DNA of 7,943 bases from positions 1 to 7,943 of the forward strand of contig CAJAHZ010000084.1 of NCBI GenBank assembly GCA_903939665.1, read 5' to 3'. Every line of letters begins with the position of its first letter. Position 1 is the first letter of the stretch. A model generated the notes under the pieces. The model was not told the DNA's origin. It searched no databases and saw nothing but the letters and a program-made list of their open reading frames with translations. Positions 5,662 through 7,943 of this stretch are shown here, piece by piece. Source of the stretch: an uncultured Pseudomonadota bacterium. GTDB taxonomy: Bacteria > Pseudomonadota > Gammaproteobacteria > Burkholderiales > Rhodocyclaceae. The translations under genes were made by a program, and so were the position numbers.

Positions 5662-6568
5662 AACATTCACCCGCACTAGCGGCATCCCGTTTTTCCAGCG
5701 CCTTTATCAACGCATCGGCGACTCGCGGCGAAAAAAGCATCGCCAGATGACCCAGCCCATCGACCGCCATATGCATCGCGCCGGGCAGTTGCAGATTCGA
5801 CTGGGGCATCACGTAGTTGTCGTGCGAACTGTAAATGACAACAGTTTCCGGCATCAGCGTTTCGCGCGCAAGCGCCTGCAACCATTCACTGCCCGCTTCC
5901 ATCTGCCGGCCGTTTTGACCCATGCCGATACGCGCCAGTTCGCTCCCCGCATGAGGGGTGGCGAGGGTGATCAACCGGGCGACGCGCTGCAGACCAAAGC
6001 GCCGCAGGTAAGCGCGCGCCACCAGCCCACCCATGCTGTGTCCGACAAGAATCAACTGCGACGCACCCGTTTCGGCCAGGACGGCATCAATGCGCTTGGC
6101 CAGCGGCTCGACATAATTCTCGATGCTGGTGTAGATCGGCTCCAGACTGATCGTTGCCACCGTCCAGCCCGCAGCCTCGAGGCGGCGGCGTAACCACCAC
6201 CAGGAAGCACGCGAACAAGCGAAACCATGAATCAAGAGCAGCGGCGGGCGATCACCCGCCGGTTTGAGCCGATCCGGCCCCATCCACGCGGCCTCAAAAG
6301 GAGAGATAAGGACAAAATTGGCGATGAATGCCGCATACTCGGCGAGCGCCATTGTCACCGCCTGCATCGGAGACAGACGCGGCGAAGCGGAACGATAGAC
6401 CCATGCCAAAACATAAGTCAGCAAAGTAATCAAGGCGCGCACAAGCAAAACGCCAGCCACTGCAGCGAGTAGCGCAACGGACAGCGACGCATCGAAGCAG
6501 CGCACGGCAAGCGTGACGTAAAGGGCAACTTCGAGCGCCAGGAACAGGCGAAGAACAGTGGCAAGCAT
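5660..6568 (-). CDS. Membrane-anchored alpha/beta hydrolase (lipase-like)
   Basis: This 302-residue protein has two N-terminal hydrophobic segments (about 4-22 and 30-57), then an alpha/beta-hydrolase domain from about residue 108. Visible catalytic features are the oxyanion-hole HGF (114-116, in LLLIHGFACS), the nucleophile elbow GHSMG with S178, a likely acid at D250 (YSSHDNYVMP) and H274 (GLGHLAML). With ATPHAG (203-208) this matches triacylglycerol-lipase/esterase relatives, which hydrolyse ester bonds of lipids. The hydrophobic N-terminus suggests it is held in the inner membrane; which side the catalytic domain faces is not certain from sequence. It begins 14 nt after the GMC oxidoreductase stop, with no clear Shine-Dalgarno, so translation probably depends on ribosomes arriving from upstream. 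It could equally be a thioesterase or another hydrolase; the lipase label rests on motif pattern alone. Confidence 0.85.
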   Translation of the reverse strand: MLATVLRLFLALEVALYVTLAVRCFDASLSVALLAAVAGVLLVRALITLLTYVLAWVYRSASPRLSPMQAVTMALAEYAAFIANFVLISPFEAAWMGPDRLKPAGDRPPLLLIHGFACSRASWWWLRRRLEAAGWTVATISLEPIYTSIENYVEPLAKRIDAVLAETGASQLILVGHSMGGLVARAYLRRFGLQRVARLITLATPHAGSELARIGMGQNGRQMEAGSEWLQALARETLMPETVVIYSSHDNYVMPQSNLQLPGAMHMAVDGLGHLAMLFSPRVADALIKALEKRDAASAGEC

Positions 6569-6582
6569 GACGCAACTATAAC

Positions 6583-7943
6583 TTACAGGATCACTGGTTC
6601 CGGTCTGCCGGTGAGTTCAGCCGCCAGCAGGCTGGCGTTGCGGGCGACCAGTCCGTAAATTGATAACTGCGGATTGGCGCCCAGACTGGTCGGAAAAACC
6701 GATCCGTCATGCACCGAGAGGTTGCCGAGCCAGAAATGCCGACCGCGATGGTCGACGATGCCGCGCACCGGGCTGTCGGCCATCCCGCACCCGCCCATCA
6801 CGTGCGCGCTCACCACGCGGCAAAGCAAGGGCTTGAGCGGCAACTCGGCGATCCCCTTCTTCGCTTCAGCCCAGCTTGAATAGCCCGGCGTCGTTTCATG
6901 GACCGGGGTAACCCAGCGCGCCCCAGCGGCGAACTGTATCTCGGCCATGGCCAGCAAAGCGCGCCGGGCGCTTTCCCAGATCACGTCGTTCAGCGGGTAA
7001 TCAAGCACCGGCAAACCGTCACTGCCCAAACGTACCTGACCACCACGACTCTCGGGGTGAAAGCCGTCGCGCATCAGCGCCAGCAGGGCATTGACCTTGG
7101 GAAATTCCTGCATCAAGCGGGCGTGCCCCGCACCCAAGCCCTGCAGCGTGGTCGAGAATAGTACGGGGTGCAACGGCGGCGTCTCAAGCTTGAAACCCAA
7201 CGGGCCATCGACCGGTGCCTGGTGCAGGTAATGATCCGAATAGATCGACTGCGGCGCACCGGAATAACCGTTAACCCGCTCGGGCATCAAAGCCGACGAA
7301 ATGACTACGGGATGGAGGAAAGTGCGTTTGCCGAGCAAGCGATAAGGATCAGGAACGCCGCTGCGCAGCAGCAGTGCCGGACTGCCGATAGCGCCGCCAG
7401 CGATGACAAAATGGCGAGCTCGCAAATGCACACGAACGCCGGACGGATGGATGCCGTCGGCACTGAGCGCCACGCAGTCGAGCTGCGTCACGCGGTTGCC
7501 TTCAAAACGCAAACGCTCGGCGCGCAGTCGCGAATACAGCGTCGCCCCGCGGCGCAGCGCTGCCGGGATCGTCGTCAGCAGCATCGACTGCTTGGCATTG
7601 GTCGGGCAGCCCATGCCGCAGTAGCCCAGATCCCAGCAGCCCTTGACGTTGCGCCGGATAGTGCCGAAATCAATGCCGAGTTTTTCCGCACCGCGGAGCA
7701 GAACCTTGTTGTTGACGTTCGGCGGCGTATCCCAGGCGCGTACCGAAAGCTTGTGCTCCATCGCAGCAAACCACGGATCGAGCGATTCGGCGCTGAGCTG
7801 GCGCAGGCCGAACTGCTGCTGCCAGAAGCCCAGCGTGGCAGGCGGCGTGCGAAAGCAGCTGGCCCAGTTAAGCGTTGTCGAACCGCCAACATTGCGCCCC
7901 TGCAGGATATTGATCGCCTTGTCCGACGTTTTTCGCGCCGCCG
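6583..7943 (-). CDS. GMC-family FAD-dependent oxidoreductase (partial, N-terminus missing)
   Basis: The frame is open to the window edge, giving 452 visible residues. Members usually have about 530, so the FAD-binding GxGxxG start lies outside. The first visible part contains INILQGRNVGGSTTLNWA, the GMC signature around the flavin. A Cys-rich segment follows, CWDLGYCGMGCPTNAKQS, typical of the cholesterol-oxidase/long-chain-alcohol-oxidase-like branch. Further on are AGGAIGSPALLLRSG (second GMC signature) and the C-terminal SAHVMGGCGM plus GANPQLSIYG, which supply the catalytic His and the partner Asn. The family oxidises alcohols or sterols to carbonyl compounds using FAD. The Met at 7761 is internal, not the start, because the conserved flavin signature lies upstream of it. 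It is followed by the hydrolase and then the DUF4124-like gene, so it heads, or belongs near the head of, a minus-strand operon. The real substrate is unknown. Confidence 0.92.
   Translation of the reverse strand, partial: AARKTSDKAINILQGRNVGGSTTLNWASCFRTPPATLGFWQQQFGLRQLSAESLDPWFAAMEHKLSVRAWDTPPNVNNKVLLRGAEKLGIDFGTIRRNVKGCWDLGYCGMGCPTNAKQSMLLTTIPAALRRGATLYSRLRAERLRFEGNRVTQLDCVALSADGIHPSGVRVHLRARHFVIAGGAIGSPALLLRSGVPDPYRLLGKRTFLHPVVISSALMPERVNGYSGAPQSIYSDHYLHQAPVDGPLGFKLETPPLHPVLFSTTLQGLGAGHARLMQEFPKVNALLALMRDGFHPESRGGQVRLGSDGLPVLDYPLNDVIWESARRALLAMAEIQFAAGARWVTPVHETTPGYSSWAEAKKGIAELPLKPLLCRVVSAHVMGGCGMADSPVRGIVDHRGRHFWLGNLSVHDGSVFPTSLGANPQLSIYGLVARNASLLAAELTGRPEPVIL

Noticed and set aside
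5636..6193. 185-codon plus-strand frame opposite the hydrolase
   Set aside because: It is antisense to a gene with a complete catalytic triad, and its residue composition is typical of a spurious GC-rich frame.
6583..7761. GMC oxidoreductase starting at the Met at 7761
   Set aside because: The same frame runs on without a stop to the window edge and encodes the conserved GMC flavin signature upstream of that Met.
1..7943. CRISPR array, insertion sequence, tRNA or rRNA genes
   Set aside because: No regularly spaced repeats, transposase motifs, terminal inverted repeats or RNA-gene signatures were seen on either strand.

Overview
The window reads as a piece of a GC-rich proteobacterial chromosome, most likely a betaproteobacterium of the Rhodocyclales type. 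This is an inference from codon use, the hybrid-kinase style, and the DUF4124-like, GMC and lipase proteins; no rRNA or other decisive marker is present. Nothing in it is plainly a new defence or mobile system. The most interesting parts are a two-gene sensory operon and a compact toxin-antitoxin locus with a very legible operator.

Layout: (1) Positions 1-121 hold the last 39 codons of an unidentified plus-strand gene, followed by a strong hairpin (135-182). (2) Positions 183-489 are gene-free and more AT-rich. They contain a clean imperfect palindrome (249-277) and then the promoter and operator of the toxin-antitoxin pair. (3) Positions 490-1127 encode a Phd/YefM-type antitoxin and a VapC-type PIN-domain toxin overlapping by 4 nt. 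The operator has two ATGTACAT palindromes plus two degenerate copies. (4) Positions 1348-4631 form a second plus-strand operon: a PhnD-like periplasmic-binding lipoprotein whose stop overlaps by one base (TAATG) the start of a 790-residue hybrid histidine kinase (TM, Cache-like sensor, TM, HAMP, PAS, HisKA, HATPase, REC). (5) Positions 4632-4920 separate converging genes and hold only a weak inverted repeat. (6) Positions 4921-7943 form a minus-strand operon read right to left: a GMC oxidoreductase (N-terminus outside the window), a membrane-anchored alpha/beta-hydrolase (lipase-like) and a secreted DUF4124-like protein, with gaps of 14 and 10 nt.

How the parts work together: the lipoprotein probably binds a small ligand in the periplasm and presents it to the kinase, as PhnD-like AioX does for AioS, although the ligand here is unknown. 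The kinase has its own receiver but no HPt domain and no DNA-binding response regulator is in view, so its output must lie elsewhere. The minus-strand operon looks like an envelope-associated hydrolysis and oxidation unit, for example ester hydrolysis followed by alcohol oxidation, but the substrates cannot be read from the sequence. The toxin-antitoxin pair is an independent, probably acquired module.
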